Shown: positions 14,669-23,937 of the stretch, in pieces
Layout of the letters: the number at the start of each line of letters is the position of its first letter
Numbering within the stretch: the first letter of the stretch is position 1
From: JAVBMC01 sp031552845
Lineage (GTDB): Bacteria > Verrucomicrobiota > Kiritimatiellia > RFP12 > DVOR01
Assembly: GCA_031552845.1 (NCBI GenBank)
Contig: JAVBMC010000038.1
Coordinates: 1-28,252, forward strand
Length of the DNA: 28,252 nucleotides
Direction: 5' to 3'
Translations under genes and position numbers: made by a program
Notes under the pieces: generated by a model
The model's database searches: none
The model's input: the letters and a program-made list of their open reading frames with translations, nothing else
What the model was told of the DNA's origin: nothing

Positions 14669-17596
14669 ATGAGTGTTTTTATACATGGTTTTTGGGATGA
14701 TGGCGCGTTGACTGTCTGGGCCGAGGGTGCGGAGAATGAGGCTTGGCGGCAGATCATGGAGCGGATGATTGAGCCGTGGGTGGCGAAGGTGAGTTTTGAG
14801 CCGCGTAAATATAAATTGCAGCTGCCGTCGAAGAAGGGTAAGCTGGTGCCGTCGCGTGTGTTTGGCGATACGGTTCCTGTGCCGGATGGTTTCACTGCGG
14901 CGGATGTGTCGGCTTACCGTTTGGGGCGTGAGACGGCGTTTGTGTTTTTGTCGGTGTGTCTGCAGGGACGTCAGCTGGTGCCGGGGATTGTGCTGGGGAG
15001 CGATATGCTGTTCTGGGCGGATTTGTTCCGCTTTGCCGGTGCGTTGACGGCGCGCGGATTTTTCCTGCCGGGCTTGGATGAGGTGTCGAAGGAGACTTAT
15101 GCGGCACAGTGGGTGGCGGCGCCGGATTGCGTGGACCGTCAGCGGCTGGATGAGTTGTTTGATAAGGTGCCGGGCGTGGCGATGGTGAACTTCCCGAAGG
15201 GGTGGTCGCGCGATGATTTGTATGCGGTGTTGAGCGGGATGACGGATGGAATTGTCCGGACTTCGTCTGAGACGTTTTTGTCTCGGATTCATGCGGCGCG
15301 CGGTAAGAGTTATTCGGCGCATGATGCGTGGATTGCCGCATTGCGCAGTGATGATCCTGTTTTGCGTTGGGATTTGGGCGAGCTACGGGCATTGGCCGAT
15401 GAGCTGCGGCGTTGGCGTGCGCCTGTCGAGACGGCGGCCAATAGTGAAATCCGCCTGACGTTTAAGTTGATTGAACCGGCTGATCTGAAGAAGGATTCGT
15501 GGACGATTGAGTCGGGTTGGATTGATGAGAAGGGGAAGGTTCAGACGTTCACGGACTTGCCGGATGATATCAAACGTACGGCTTTGACGGTGCTGGGGCA
15601 GGCGACGTTGTTCTTCCCGCAGCTGGCCAGAGCGAAGCTGAATACTATCTTTACCGTGACGCCGCATGAGGCGCATGCGTTTGCGCGTCTGTCGGCACAT
15701 GTATTGCGGGCGGCCGGTTATCAGGTCAATCTGCCGGAGGGCTTGGATAAGAGCGGTTTGGCGTTGATGGCGGAGGCTTCCCTCAAGACGGAGAAACCGG
15801 ATGTTGGTTTGGATGCGCCTGTCAACGTGCAGTGGCAGCTGACGTTGGGCGGCGAGCCGGTTGAGCGCGCTGAGCTGGAAGAGATGGTGGAGGCCGGGAC
15901 GCCGTTTGTTTATTATCACAAGCGTTGGGTTGAAATTGATGTGCCGCATGTGCGTGAGGCGTTGTTGAAGATCGGACGTGCGCCGACAGAGATGAAGACG
16001 CTGACGGATGCGTTGCGGTATTCGATTGGCGCAGGGAAGGGCATTGCCGATTTGCCGGTTGAGCGTTTCGTCGCGACAGGTTGGTTGGAGACATTTATCG
16101 ACCGTCTGCGCGGCGGTGTTTCATTGGCGAAGCTGCCATCGCCCGAGGGCATGAAGGGAACGCTGCGTCCGTATCAAGAGCGCGGGTATGCGTGGCTGAG
16201 CTTCCTGCGGCAGTGGGGCTTCGGTGCGTGCTTGGCTGACGATATGGGTCTTGGTAAGACGATCCAGACGCTGGCGTTGATTCTGCGTGAGCGCAAGCTC
16301 AGAACATCTGGCGTGCATAAACCGGTATTGCTGGCGGCGCCGTTGTCGGTGTTGAGCAACTGGATGCGCGAGATGGAGCGGTTTACGCCGGAGTTGAAGG
16401 TGCTGGTGCATCATGGGCCGCAGCGGGCGAAGGAGGCGGACTTCCTGCGGCACGCGGCAAAGTATGATGTGATTCTGACGAGCTATAACCTGTTGTATTT
16501 GGACTATGCTACGCTGCGTCGAATCAAGTGGCTTGGCATTGTGCTTGATGAAGCGCAGAATATCAAGAACCCCGCCACGCGGCAATCGCGTGCGGCGCGT
16601 GCGCTGGATGCGGAGTATCGCGTAGCGTTGACGGGTACGCCGGTTGAGAACCACGTCGGTGACTTGTGGTCGATCATGGACTTCTTGAATCCCGGCTTGC
16701 TGGGTACGCGGACGGAATTCCGCGATGCCTTCTTTAATCCGATTCAGTTTAATGGCGATGCCACGGCGCGTGAGCGTTTGGCACGCGTGACGGGGCCGTT
16801 CCTTCTGCGCCGGTTGAAGTCGGACAAGTCGATCATCTCCGACCTGCCGAAGAAGGAGGAGAACCGCGTCTTTTGCATGCTGACGAAGGAGCAGACTCAG
16901 CTGTATAATGAGATTACGAATGAGTTTAAGAATGCGGTGCGCACGGAGAAGGGCGCTTCCCGCAAGGGGTTGATTTTGGCGGTGCTCACGAAGCTCAAGC
17001 AGATTTGCAATCACCCGATGAACTATCTCGGCGAGGAGGGAAATCTTGCCGGGCGCTCCGGCAAGCTGTCGCGTTTGGAGGATATGCTGTCCGAGTGTTT
17101 TGACTCCGGAGATTCGTCGCTGGTGTTTACGCAGTATGCGGAGATGGGGCGCCTCTTGCAGCAGCGCTTGTGCGAAGTGCTGGGCGAAGATGTGCCGTTC
17201 CTGCATGGCGGTTTGACGGAGAAGGCTCGCTCGAAGATGGTGAAGGAATTTCAGGATGGCAAGGGGCCGGGCGTGTTCGTGCTGTCGCTCAAGGCAGGCG
17301 GCACAGGTTTGAATCTGACGCGTGCAAACCGCGTGTTCCACTTCGACCGCTGGTGGAATCCGGCTGTCGAGGCGCAGGCGACCGATCGTGTGTTCCGTAT
17401 CGGCCAGACCAAGAATGTCATGGTGCATTCGTTCATTTGTTCGGGCACTTTGGAAGAGCGGATTGATTCCATCTTGCAGAGCAAACAGAAGCTGGCTGAT
17501 CAAGTGGTCAAGGGCGGCGAGTCGGCGTTGTTTAATATGAGCAATGCCGAGCTGCAGGAAGTTTTGGAACTTTCAGCCGGACTGCTTGAGAGTTAA
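14669..17596 (+). CDS. SNF2-family DEAD/DEAH-box helicase
   Basis: This 975-residue, ATP-driven double-stranded-DNA translocase is of the bacterial Swi2/Snf2 type. The N-terminal 450 or so residues are poorly conserved and probably hold the SNF2-associated domain. The motor follows: LADDMGLGKTIQTLALI with ATP-binding K530, the Walker B box VLDEAQN at D627-E628, LTGTPVENHVGDLWS, and in the second lobe LSLKAGGTGLNLT and QATDRVFRIGQT (Q903 to R910). It could act in transcription recycling or DNA repair; which one cannot be told. RapA proper has a somewhat different N-terminus, so no symbol is given. It lies 40 bp after the iron-sulfur gene and 57 bp before the peptidase-like gene, so the three may share a transcript. 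The start codon has only a weak ribosome binding site. Confidence 0.93.
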   Translation: MSVFIHGFWDDGALTVWAEGAENEAWRQIMERMIEPWVAKVSFEPRKYKLQLPSKKGKLVPSRVFGDTVPVPDGFTAADVSAYRLGRETAFVFLSVCLQGRQLVPGIVLGSDMLFWADLFRFAGALTARGFFLPGLDEVSKETYAAQWVAAPDCVDRQRLDELFDKVPGVAMVNFPKGWSRDDLYAVLSGMTDGIVRTSSETFLSRIHAARGKSYSAHDAWIAALRSDDPVLRWDLGELRALADELRRWRAPVETAANSEIRLTFKLIEPADLKKDSWTIESGWIDEKGKVQTFTDLPDDIKRTALTVLGQATLFFPQLARAKLNTIFTVTPHEAHAFARLSAHVLRAAGYQVNLPEGLDKSGLALMAEASLKTEKPDVGLDAPVNVQWQLTLGGEPVERAELEEMVEAGTPFVYYHKRWVEIDVPHVREALLKIGRAPTEMKTLTDALRYSIGAGKGIADLPVERFVATGWLETFIDRLRGGVSLAKLPSPEGMKGTLRPYQERGYAWLSFLRQWGFGACLADDMGLGKTIQTLALILRERKLRTSGVHKPVLLAAPLSVLSNWMREMERFTPELKVLVHHGPQRAKEADFLRHAAKYDVILTSYNLLYLDYATLRRIKWLGIVLDEAQNIKNPATRQSRAARALDAEYRVALTGTPVENHVGDLWSIMDFLNPGLLGTRTEFRDAFFNPIQFNGDATARERLARVTGPFLLRRLKSDKSIISDLPKKEENRVFCMLTKEQTQLYNEITNEFKNAVRTEKGASRKGLILAVLTKLKQICNHPMNYLGEEGNLAGRSGKLSRLEDMLSECFDSGDSSLVFTQYAEMGRLLQQRLCEVLGEDVPFLHGGLTEKARSKMVKEFQDGKGPGVFVLSLKAGGTGLNLTRANRVFHFDRWWNPAVEAQATDRVFRIGQTKNVMVHSFICSGTLEERIDSILQSKQKLADQVVKGGESALFNMSNAELQEVLELSAGLLES

Positions 17597-17653
17597 ACGG
17601 TGGGAGAGAGCCTGTCTGGTATTGCCGGGCAGGAGAATCGAAGGAGGTTGCGG

Positions 17654-19186
17654 ATGAGGCCATTGTTTCAGTGCGGAACGTTAAGCGTGGCAGTTCTCAT
17701 GACTGCGGCCACCGTCTGTGCCCTGCCGCAATTCTCAGATATTTTGGAGATGCCTGAGTATGGTTTGCGCGTGCCACTGTTGGAACGTGGCAAGCCCTCG
17801 CCCGTCCGCATGCCGTCTGTGGCGTCCAAATTGATGGTGGATGAGCAATCTCTAGCCCGTGGCGATTATTATGAACCGCGCGAGCTCTGGAAATTCCAGA
17901 TGCACTGCGGCGCATGGATGGATGACGAGCAGAACGTCTTTGAGATTGTCAACCTATCCCATTTACCGCCCGATGCCGAGCAGCCGCGGATTAAGTATTA
18001 CGATTTTATCGATACGTATCTGACCTCGACCACACGCGTTGATCCGAATCTCCGGGATGAAGTCGTTTGGGCGTGTGAAACCTACGGCGGTTTCAAAACA
18101 ACAAGCCGCAGCACATTAAGCGTCAATCGGTTTCATTTGGCGGACACATTATTCCTTGAAACAGATACTGCAGGGCTTTACGTGTGCTTGATCCGCCCCG
18201 CTCAGCAAAATGATTCCACTGCGCCGGATTGGAAGGTGCTGTTCGTGCGTGTGGCGGATGTGACTGTTTCGCCTGAAGCCATCCGCACGCTGCTGAGCCG
18301 CCAGTTGTTGGATTTCATTGAGCGGGTACGCAAAACGAAAAGCAAAGAGAAAGAGGAGCTTGACCCCGTGCGTTTGATGGCGCGTCACAGCATCCGCTAT
18401 TACCGCGAATGGAAGAGCTTTGATGGTGACAGCTTTATTATTCTGACGGACACGACGGATTCCATCAGCAAAAGTTTGATTGACACCATTCGGGCACAGC
18501 AGCCTGTACTGCGTGCGCTGTTCGAACGTTACGTGCCGCCGATGACAGATTCATCGCAGACCGACTTGATCCGCTTGGTCAGCAACACAGATCAATATGT
18601 CCGCTTTGTCGGCAATGACTATTCTTGGAGCGCGGGGCTTTGGATACCCTATTGCCGCGAGCTGGTTTTGAAGCTGGTGAATACGGAAACGGACACTTTG
18701 TCGGTTTACCGGCACGAATCTTTTCATCAATATTTGTCCAGTGCCTATGCTAACTTCCCAACCTCGCCTTGGTTGAATGAAGGGCATGCGATGCTGTTTG
18801 AAAATGCGGAGATTAAAGGACGCACGATTGCCTACCCTGAAAACCCGGATTATGTGGACATCATCAACCGCCACTTAAAAGAGCTGCCGGATTACATCCC
18901 GCTTTTCCTCAAGTTTGATTACCCTACGTTTTATGGCACCAACCGCGAGTTGAATTATGCGCTGGCTTGGGGGATGGCCCGCTATCTGCAATTCGGTGCA
19001 CCTGACGAGGTCCGTAAGCCTTTTGCCCGCGCGCTCGAGCACTACGTGCGCGTGCTGCAGCAGACCGGCAATCCTTCTGCCGCAACTGATGCAGCCTGCA
19101 ACAACAGCCTCGAAAAGTTTACGGAGCACTTCTTGCAATACTGGAAAGAAAGTCGCCGCAAGAAGACCGTCACCACCAAGGAATAG
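17654..19186 (+). CDS. Secreted zinc-metallopeptidase-like protein (gluzincin, DUF1570-like)
   Basis: This 510-residue protein has a signal peptide (CGTLSVAVLMTAATVCA, cut near residue 24). A GTG 54 bases upstream is in frame, but AAGGAGG lies 6 bases before the ATG at 17654 and the signal peptide starts there. The motif HESFH (H354, E355, H358) is an HExxH zinc site, and 18 residues later WLNEGHAMLFE supplies E376, the third ligand in gluzincins. The layout recalls DUF1570 proteins of planctomycetes. It should act outside the cytoplasm; substrate unknown. The N-terminal 300 residues show no domain I recognise. There may be co-transcription with the helicase gene, but functional linkage is doubtful. 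Confidence 0.8.
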   Translation: MRPLFQCGTLSVAVLMTAATVCALPQFSDILEMPEYGLRVPLLERGKPSPVRMPSVASKLMVDEQSLARGDYYEPRELWKFQMHCGAWMDDEQNVFEIVNLSHLPPDAEQPRIKYYDFIDTYLTSTTRVDPNLRDEVVWACETYGGFKTTSRSTLSVNRFHLADTLFLETDTAGLYVCLIRPAQQNDSTAPDWKVLFVRVADVTVSPEAIRTLLSRQLLDFIERVRKTKSKEKEELDPVRLMARHSIRYYREWKSFDGDSFIILTDTTDSISKSLIDTIRAQQPVLRALFERYVPPMTDSSQTDLIRLVSNTDQYVRFVGNDYSWSAGLWIPYCRELVLKLVNTETDTLSVYRHESFHQYLSSAYANFPTSPWLNEGHAMLFENAEIKGRTIAYPENPDYVDIINRHLKELPDYIPLFLKFDYPTFYGTNRELNYALAWGMARYLQFGAPDEVRKPFARALEHYVRVLQQTGNPSAATDAACNNSLEKFTEHFLQYWKESRRKKTVTTKE

Positions 19187-19713
19187 CAGGAACGTCTACG
19201 AGCGATTGCACCGCTGAGGAGGGTTTGTGTTGTCAGCACTATGCTGTTGCCCTCCATTTTCATATTCTGGCGGCGAAAGAGTTCATGCAAAAGCATGAAG
19301 GTTCAGTTCAGGTGCTTCCTCGCAAAGCTTTCCTTATACCGCGCGCGTACCTTTAGTACGGCAGGTCACGGACGCCTCCTGCAGTCTCCTCCCGAGAAGC
19401 CGCAATTCCAGCCTCTTGGCAAATCAAAACACCCGCATTTTCGTCCCCTTGACCAGTCACGCGTCCGTCCCTCAATCCCTCCCGAGTCTGTCCCCCATGC
19501 ACACGTGTACGCGTACCCCTGACTCTCGTGTGACATGCTCGCGAACATTTTTTGAATCCTCTCGGTCAGTCAAAACAGGCTCAATTCAACCATCTATTCG
19601 TTGTGGTTTTTTCTTTGTATTGAGTATTCTCGGCGTCTGTTTAATAGTGACAGGAATGTATTGGCACCGCTGGATTGATTGCAGGCCGAGGGGCTGGTTG
19701 AACTCATCCAAAT
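19187..19713. other. Non-coding stretch between convergent genes
   Basis: About 530 bp lie between the peptidase-like gene (plus) and the secDF terminator (minus). Short frames of 60-90 codons exist on both strands, but none has a ribosome binding site or recognisable product. The plus strand here is pyrimidine-rich (for example CTCCTCCC and TCCCTCCC runs near 19386-19500). No promoter, RNA gene or terminator for the plus-strand genes was seen. Confidence 0.6.
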
Positions 19714-19749
19714 AAAAAAGCCGCTCCCTGTCTGGGGAGCGGCTTTTTG
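19714..19749 (-). terminator. Rho-independent terminator of secDF
   Basis: GCCGCTCCC (19720-19728) and GGGAGCGGC (19735-19743) form a perfect stem around a six-base loop, flanked by A-run and T-run on either side. It lies 14 bases after the secDF stop codon. With runs on both sides it could also stop plus-strand transcripts coming from the peptidase-like gene. Confidence 0.93.
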
Positions 19750-19762
19750 TGAGATTGAACTC

Positions 19763-22306
19763 TTAGTGCTTCTTCGTGCTGCCAATGGCCGGGCGCTTGC
19801 CCTTATACCACCAGAGCATCACCGGCGTTGCGATGAAGATCGTGGAGTACGTGCCGGCCAACATGCCGATGAACAGCGTCAGCGCGAAGTCTTGGATTGC
19901 ACCGCCGCCGAAGATCAACAGCGATGTCACCGTGAGCAGTGTCAGCACGGTCGTCAGAACGGTGCGGCTCATGGTATCATTGATTGCTGTGTTGCAGAGG
20001 TCGGCGAAGCGGACGTTCAGATCCTTCTTCATCATCTCGCGGATACGGTCGAAGATAACGATCGTGTCGTTGATGGAGTAACCGATAATCGTCAGCAATG
20101 CCGCGACCACCGTCAGGCTGAGCTGGGAACCGGTCAGGCTGTAGATGCCGAAGGTAATCAGCACGTCATGCGTCAACGCGACAATCGCACCCAAGCCGAA
20201 TCCGAACTCGAAGCGGATGGAGATGTAGACGATCATGATGACCAAGGACAAGAGAACCGAGATCATGACGTCGCGCTTCAAGTCTTTGCCGATTTGCGAA
20301 CCGACAACGTCTTGGCTTTCGCGGACGAACTTGCTCTCCGGAATCTGCTCGTTCAAAGCCTTTAGGAGAACTTCTGAGACGTCCTGATCACCAATTTTGA
20401 CATCGCTGGTTTTGATCTGCAACAGACCGGGCGTGCTGATATCCAGGCTTGTCTGATATTGGATGGTCGCATCAGAGATACCCGTGCTGAGAGCTGCCTT
20501 ACGCACGGCTTCTTCGTCAGCGCGCGCGTTTTTGTCATAGGTGAAGTTCACTGCGATACCGCCTGTGAAGTCCACAGCCATCACGCTTGCCGGACTCTTG
20601 ACCGCACGTGCCGTGAAGATGCCGAGGGTAATGACGATGATAACCAGTGAGGCGTATCCGGCATACTTGCCATAGGTGATGAAGGGCACTTTATTGAACT
20701 TGAACCACTGCATCATGGCATACGGCTTGGTGCGGGCCTCAGGCGTGAACGCATTGAAGATCAAGCGCGTCACGACGAGCGCCGTGAACATGCTCATAAT
20801 CAAACCGCCCGCTAGGGATATTGCATATCCGCGGATGGGGCCGGAGCCGAATGCGAATAAAACGCAGGCTGTGAGCAAGGTTGTGATGTTCGAGTCGAAA
20901 ATCGCAAGGAACGCGCGGTCGTAACCGGCATTCACCGCCACGCGTGCGGATTTGCCCAAGCGAAACTCTTCGCGCATGCGCTCGAAAATCAGCACGTTCG
21001 CATCGACCGCCATACCAATGGTCAACACGAAACCTGCAATACCGGGCAAGGTCAACACCGGCAGTTGAATCAGCGAGCCGCCTGAACTGCCTGTGTCACG
21101 CACGAATACGCCCATGATGCCTGCGGCTAAAACCATGCCGAGCGGCCATAATATCATGTTCAAGCAGAGTGCAATGTTGGCAACCAAACCGCAGTAGGTG
21201 TAGTAGATCAACATGAAGACCAACACCAGCACCACGCCGATGATGGATGCCTGGATACCGCTTGCAATGGCGTCCTTGCCGAGGGTCGGCGAGACGGCAC
21301 GGGTTTCGATGATCTTAATCGGAGCGGGCAGGGCGCCAGCGTTCAGAATATTGCAAAGCTCGACGCCTTCTTTGTAGCTGAATGCACCGGAGATGCTGGC
21401 ACTGCCGGAGGGAATCGGCTCATTGATGGCGGGAGCCGAATAAAGTTTGTCGTCGAGGACAATGGCCAACTGACGGCCAACATCGCTCTTGGCATTTTTA
21501 GTTCCGCGGGGGGCATACTCGGCCGTAATCTTCGCAAATTCCTGTGCGCCGGCAGTCTTGAACTTCAAGCCCACGCGCACTTCGCCGGTCATTGAATCGG
21601 TTTCCACATTGGCCCGGTGCAGGGCGCTGCCGGTCAACAGGTTTTTGTTTTGAACGAAGTAGGGGCGATAGAGCGTTTCACTGGAATCGCGACGGCGGAC
21701 TTCCTCGAGCATGAACGTATAGTTCACGCTTTGCTGTTGGAAACGGGCCAGACGGAATGCATACTCCGGGTCAGCTGAAACTTTCTTGTAATCCTCGACG
21801 CGGCGGTAGGTGTTGCCATCCGCAATCGCATAACCTTCAGGCGCGAGTCCCTTGGCAAAGATATCGCCAACAAGCTTACTGTTATCCCTGTGCACAAGGC
21901 GGAATGTCAAAAACGCGGCACTTTTAATGCTGTTCTCTGCGGCAACGCGCTGTTCATCGTCAACACCGGGGAGCTGGATTTGGATGCGGTGGTTCTGTCC
22001 GCCCGTGATAACCGGTTCATTCAAGCCGAGTCCGTCAATACGGTTGCGCAACACCTCAAGGGTACGGGCATCGGCGTCTTTAAGAACATCCTTGACGTAC
22101 TGTTCGATCTGCGCGGGGGTATCATCCGGTTGATCCAGGCGGCGCTGTTCTTTCAGCTTGTCTTCGTCGATCTGCACCGTGAAGCTCGTGCCGCCGCTGA
22201 GGTCCAGCCCCAGACGGATCTTATCTTTGAACGGCGTGACAATGACGATCGAAAACACCGTCATGATTGCCAACGCGAGCCACTTCAACATTGTGTTTCT
22301 GTCCAT
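19763..22306 (-). CDS. secDF: SecD-SecF fusion, protein export accessory subunit
   Basis: This 847-residue inner-membrane protein combines SecD and SecF, which are separate in E. coli. With SecYEG and YajC it uses the proton gradient to pull exported proteins through. The SecD half begins with one helix and GLDLSGG (residues 33-39), then the periplasmic P1 region, then helices containing NVLIFERMREE. The SecF half has VDFTGG at about residue 579 and ends in RFEFGFGLGAIVALTHDVL and NDTIVIFDRIRE, the paired intramembrane signature. The start has AAAGGAAA a few bases upstream. It is last in tgt-yajC-secDF, the classical bacterial order, 27 bp after yajC. Confidence 0.97.
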   Translation of the reverse strand: MDRNTMLKWLALAIMTVFSIVIVTPFKDKIRLGLDLSGGTSFTVQIDEDKLKEQRRLDQPDDTPAQIEQYVKDVLKDADARTLEVLRNRIDGLGLNEPVITGGQNHRIQIQLPGVDDEQRVAAENSIKSAAFLTFRLVHRDNSKLVGDIFAKGLAPEGYAIADGNTYRRVEDYKKVSADPEYAFRLARFQQQSVNYTFMLEEVRRRDSSETLYRPYFVQNKNLLTGSALHRANVETDSMTGEVRVGLKFKTAGAQEFAKITAEYAPRGTKNAKSDVGRQLAIVLDDKLYSAPAINEPIPSGSASISGAFSYKEGVELCNILNAGALPAPIKIIETRAVSPTLGKDAIASGIQASIIGVVLVLVFMLIYYTYCGLVANIALCLNMILWPLGMVLAAGIMGVFVRDTGSSGGSLIQLPVLTLPGIAGFVLTIGMAVDANVLIFERMREEFRLGKSARVAVNAGYDRAFLAIFDSNITTLLTACVLFAFGSGPIRGYAISLAGGLIMSMFTALVVTRLIFNAFTPEARTKPYAMMQWFKFNKVPFITYGKYAGYASLVIIVITLGIFTARAVKSPASVMAVDFTGGIAVNFTYDKNARADEEAVRKAALSTGISDATIQYQTSLDISTPGLLQIKTSDVKIGDQDVSEVLLKALNEQIPESKFVRESQDVVGSQIGKDLKRDVMISVLLSLVIMIVYISIRFEFGFGLGAIVALTHDVLITFGIYSLTGSQLSLTVVAALLTIIGYSINDTIVIFDRIREMMKKDLNVRFADLCNTAINDTMSRTVLTTVLTLLTVTSLLIFGGGAIQDFALTLFIGMLAGTYSTIFIATPVMLWWYKGKRPAIGSTKKH

Positions 22307-22333
22307 TAGTTTCCTTTCGGTTTTAAATTGGGG

Positions 22334-22663
22334 TTAAGCCTTCTTGGCTTCTGCCGCATCTTCATCGGCCAACACTTGTGAGACGGCCGAGCGGGCGATC
22401 TCAATCTTCACATTGTGGGCGATCTCCACCATGAATGTGCCTTCCTTGGCCTCGGTGATCGTGCCCAGCAAGCCGCCGGCAAAGGCGATGCGCTTGCCTG
22501 CGCGCAGCTCGGAGATCATTTTGAGCCGCTCCTTCTCCTTGCGCTGCTGCGGACGGATCATCATGAAGTAAAAAATACCGAACAGGATTACCATCATCGG
22601 CAACATGCCGAATCCACCTGCGCCGGGCGCCGCCGCGGCTTCTGCTAATATTGTCATCGTCAT
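22334..22663 (-). CDS. yajC: YajC, preprotein translocase subunit
   Basis: This 109-residue small inner-membrane partner of SecDF has an Ala/Gly-rich start and one helix, GMLPMMVILFGIFYFMMI, followed at once by the family signature RPQQRKEKE. The cytoplasmic part holds the typical sequence FAGGLLGTITEAKE. GAGGA lies 6 bases before the ATG. It sits between tgt (18 bp upstream) and secDF, in the conserved order. Confidence 0.96.
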   Translation of the reverse strand: MTMTILAEAAAAPGAGGFGMLPMMVILFGIFYFMMIRPQQRKEKERLKMISELRAGKRIAFAGGLLGTITEAKEGTFMVEIAHNVKIEIARSAVSQVLADEDAAEAKKA

Positions 22664-22681
22664 TTATTCCTCACTTAAAAA

Positions 22682-23851
22682 TCACTTCCCGCCGCGTGTG
22701 CGGGCGTCGCCGCAACGGAGCCGGCGCGTCTGTTCTTCCTGCCAATCCTTGAAGCCATCCGCAAAGATCGCCTCCCGCATTTCCCGCATGAACTTGTGGT
22801 AAACATGCAAGTTATGCAACGTCAACAGCCGCACGCCGAGAATCTCCCCAACGTTCAGCAAGTGCCGGATGTAAGCCCGCGAGAAGTTACTGCAACACGG
22901 ACAGTCGCACCCAACTTCCACCGGACGCAAGTCCGCCTTAAACTCACCTGCCTTCACCGGATAAACGCCATCGCGCGTGAAAGCCGCCCCATTGCGCGCA
23001 TTCCGCGTCGGAATCACGCAATCGAACATATCCGAACCCAACCGCACCGCCTCGCTCATCTGCCATAGATCGCCAAGCCCCATGATGTAATGCGGCTTCT
23101 CCCACGGCAGCTTGCGAAGCCCATCACGAATCCCCTTCAAGAGGAAAGGCTCCGGCTCGCCCACGCTCACACCGCCCACGGCATAACCGTCAAAACCCAT
23201 CGCCGCGAGCTCCGTTGCGCAATACTCGCGCAGCTCGGTGAACTCTCCGCCCTGGACAATCCCGAAGACCAACTGACCCTCGGCGCGGGGCTGCTCCAAG
23301 CAGGTTTTAGCCCACTTGAGCGTCTGGCGCACGGCGTTCGTCGCATAAGCCTCGTCACACGGATACGGAATGCATTCGTCAAAACACATCGCGATATCCG
23401 AGCCGAGTATCCGCTGCACGGCCATCGATTCCTTTGGTCCCATGAAGAAGCGTGCGCCGTCGATGTGGGATTGAAACTCCACACCCACCGGCTTGATCTT
23501 CCGCAGGCCCGACAGACTGAAGACTTGGAAGCCTCCGCGATCCGTCAGAATCGGCTTGTTCCAGCCCATGAACTTATGCAAACCTCCGCAGGTTTCCATA
23601 ATCTCCATACCCGGACGGAGGAGCAAATGATAAGTATTCCCCAGAACCACCTGCGCCTGCATTTCGTGCAGGTCACGCGGTTCGATGGATTTAACCGTCG
23701 CTTGCGTGCCGACCGGCATGAAAACGGGAGTTTCAATCACCCCGTGCTGCGTCCAAAGACGCCCCGCACGCGCACCGGTGTGGCGATCCTCGTGGAGGAT
23801 CTCGAACGTCCCCACCGGTTTTGACTCTTGCGAGCCTGACTGAACTTCCAT
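22682..23851 (-). CDS. tgt: Queuine/preQ1 tRNA-guanine transglycosylase
   Basis: This 389-residue cytoplasmic enzyme exchanges guanine-34 of GUN-anticodon tRNAs (Asp, Asn, His, Tyr) for preQ1 on the way to queuosine. Catalytic D104 in TDRGGFQVFSL and nucleophile D277 in MFDCVIPTRNARNG are present. The zinc site is C315, C317, C320 and H346 (GCDCPCC ... TLHNLH). Length and motif spacing are normal. AAGG precedes the ATG by about 7 bases. The C-terminus is a short basic tail. No other queuosine gene is in the window. It leads the transcript with yajC and secDF. Confidence 0.97.
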   Translation of the reverse strand: MEVQSGSQESKPVGTFEILHEDRHTGARAGRLWTQHGVIETPVFMPVGTQATVKSIEPRDLHEMQAQVVLGNTYHLLLRPGMEIMETCGGLHKFMGWNKPILTDRGGFQVFSLSGLRKIKPVGVEFQSHIDGARFFMGPKESMAVQRILGSDIAMCFDECIPYPCDEAYATNAVRQTLKWAKTCLEQPRAEGQLVFGIVQGGEFTELREYCATELAAMGFDGYAVGGVSVGEPEPFLLKGIRDGLRKLPWEKPHYIMGLGDLWQMSEAVRLGSDMFDCVIPTRNARNGAAFTRDGVYPVKAGEFKADLRPVEVGCDCPCCSNFSRAYIRHLLNVGEILGVRLLTLHNLHVYHKFMREMREAIFADGFKDWQEEQTRRLRCGDARTRGGK

Positions 23852-23876
23852 TTTGAGCCTTAAAACAAACCCCAGT

Positions 23877-23905
23877 AGTTTACACTAAATCGGGTTTTAA
23901 ATCAA
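23877..23905 (-). promoter_or_regulatory. Sigma70-type promoter of tgt-yajC-secDF
   Basis: On the minus strand, TTGATT (23905-23900) and TAAACT (23882-23877) are 17 bp apart. The predicted transcript starts near 23870, about 19 bases before the tgt ATG, in the 86-bp gap after icd. Confidence 0.72.
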
Positions 23906-23937
23906 TCCTAAAGGGCGTTTTAGCGATAAAAGCACGC

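Noticed and set aside
16121..17503. 460-codon minus-strand frame inside the SNF2 gene
   Set aside because: It overlaps the conserved helicase motor on the plus strand, has no recognisable motif, and reflects the codon bias of the real gene.
19241..19522. Short plus-strand frame after the peptidase-like gene
   Set aside because: No ribosome binding site at usable distance, no recognisable domain, and composition like the surrounding non-coding DNA.
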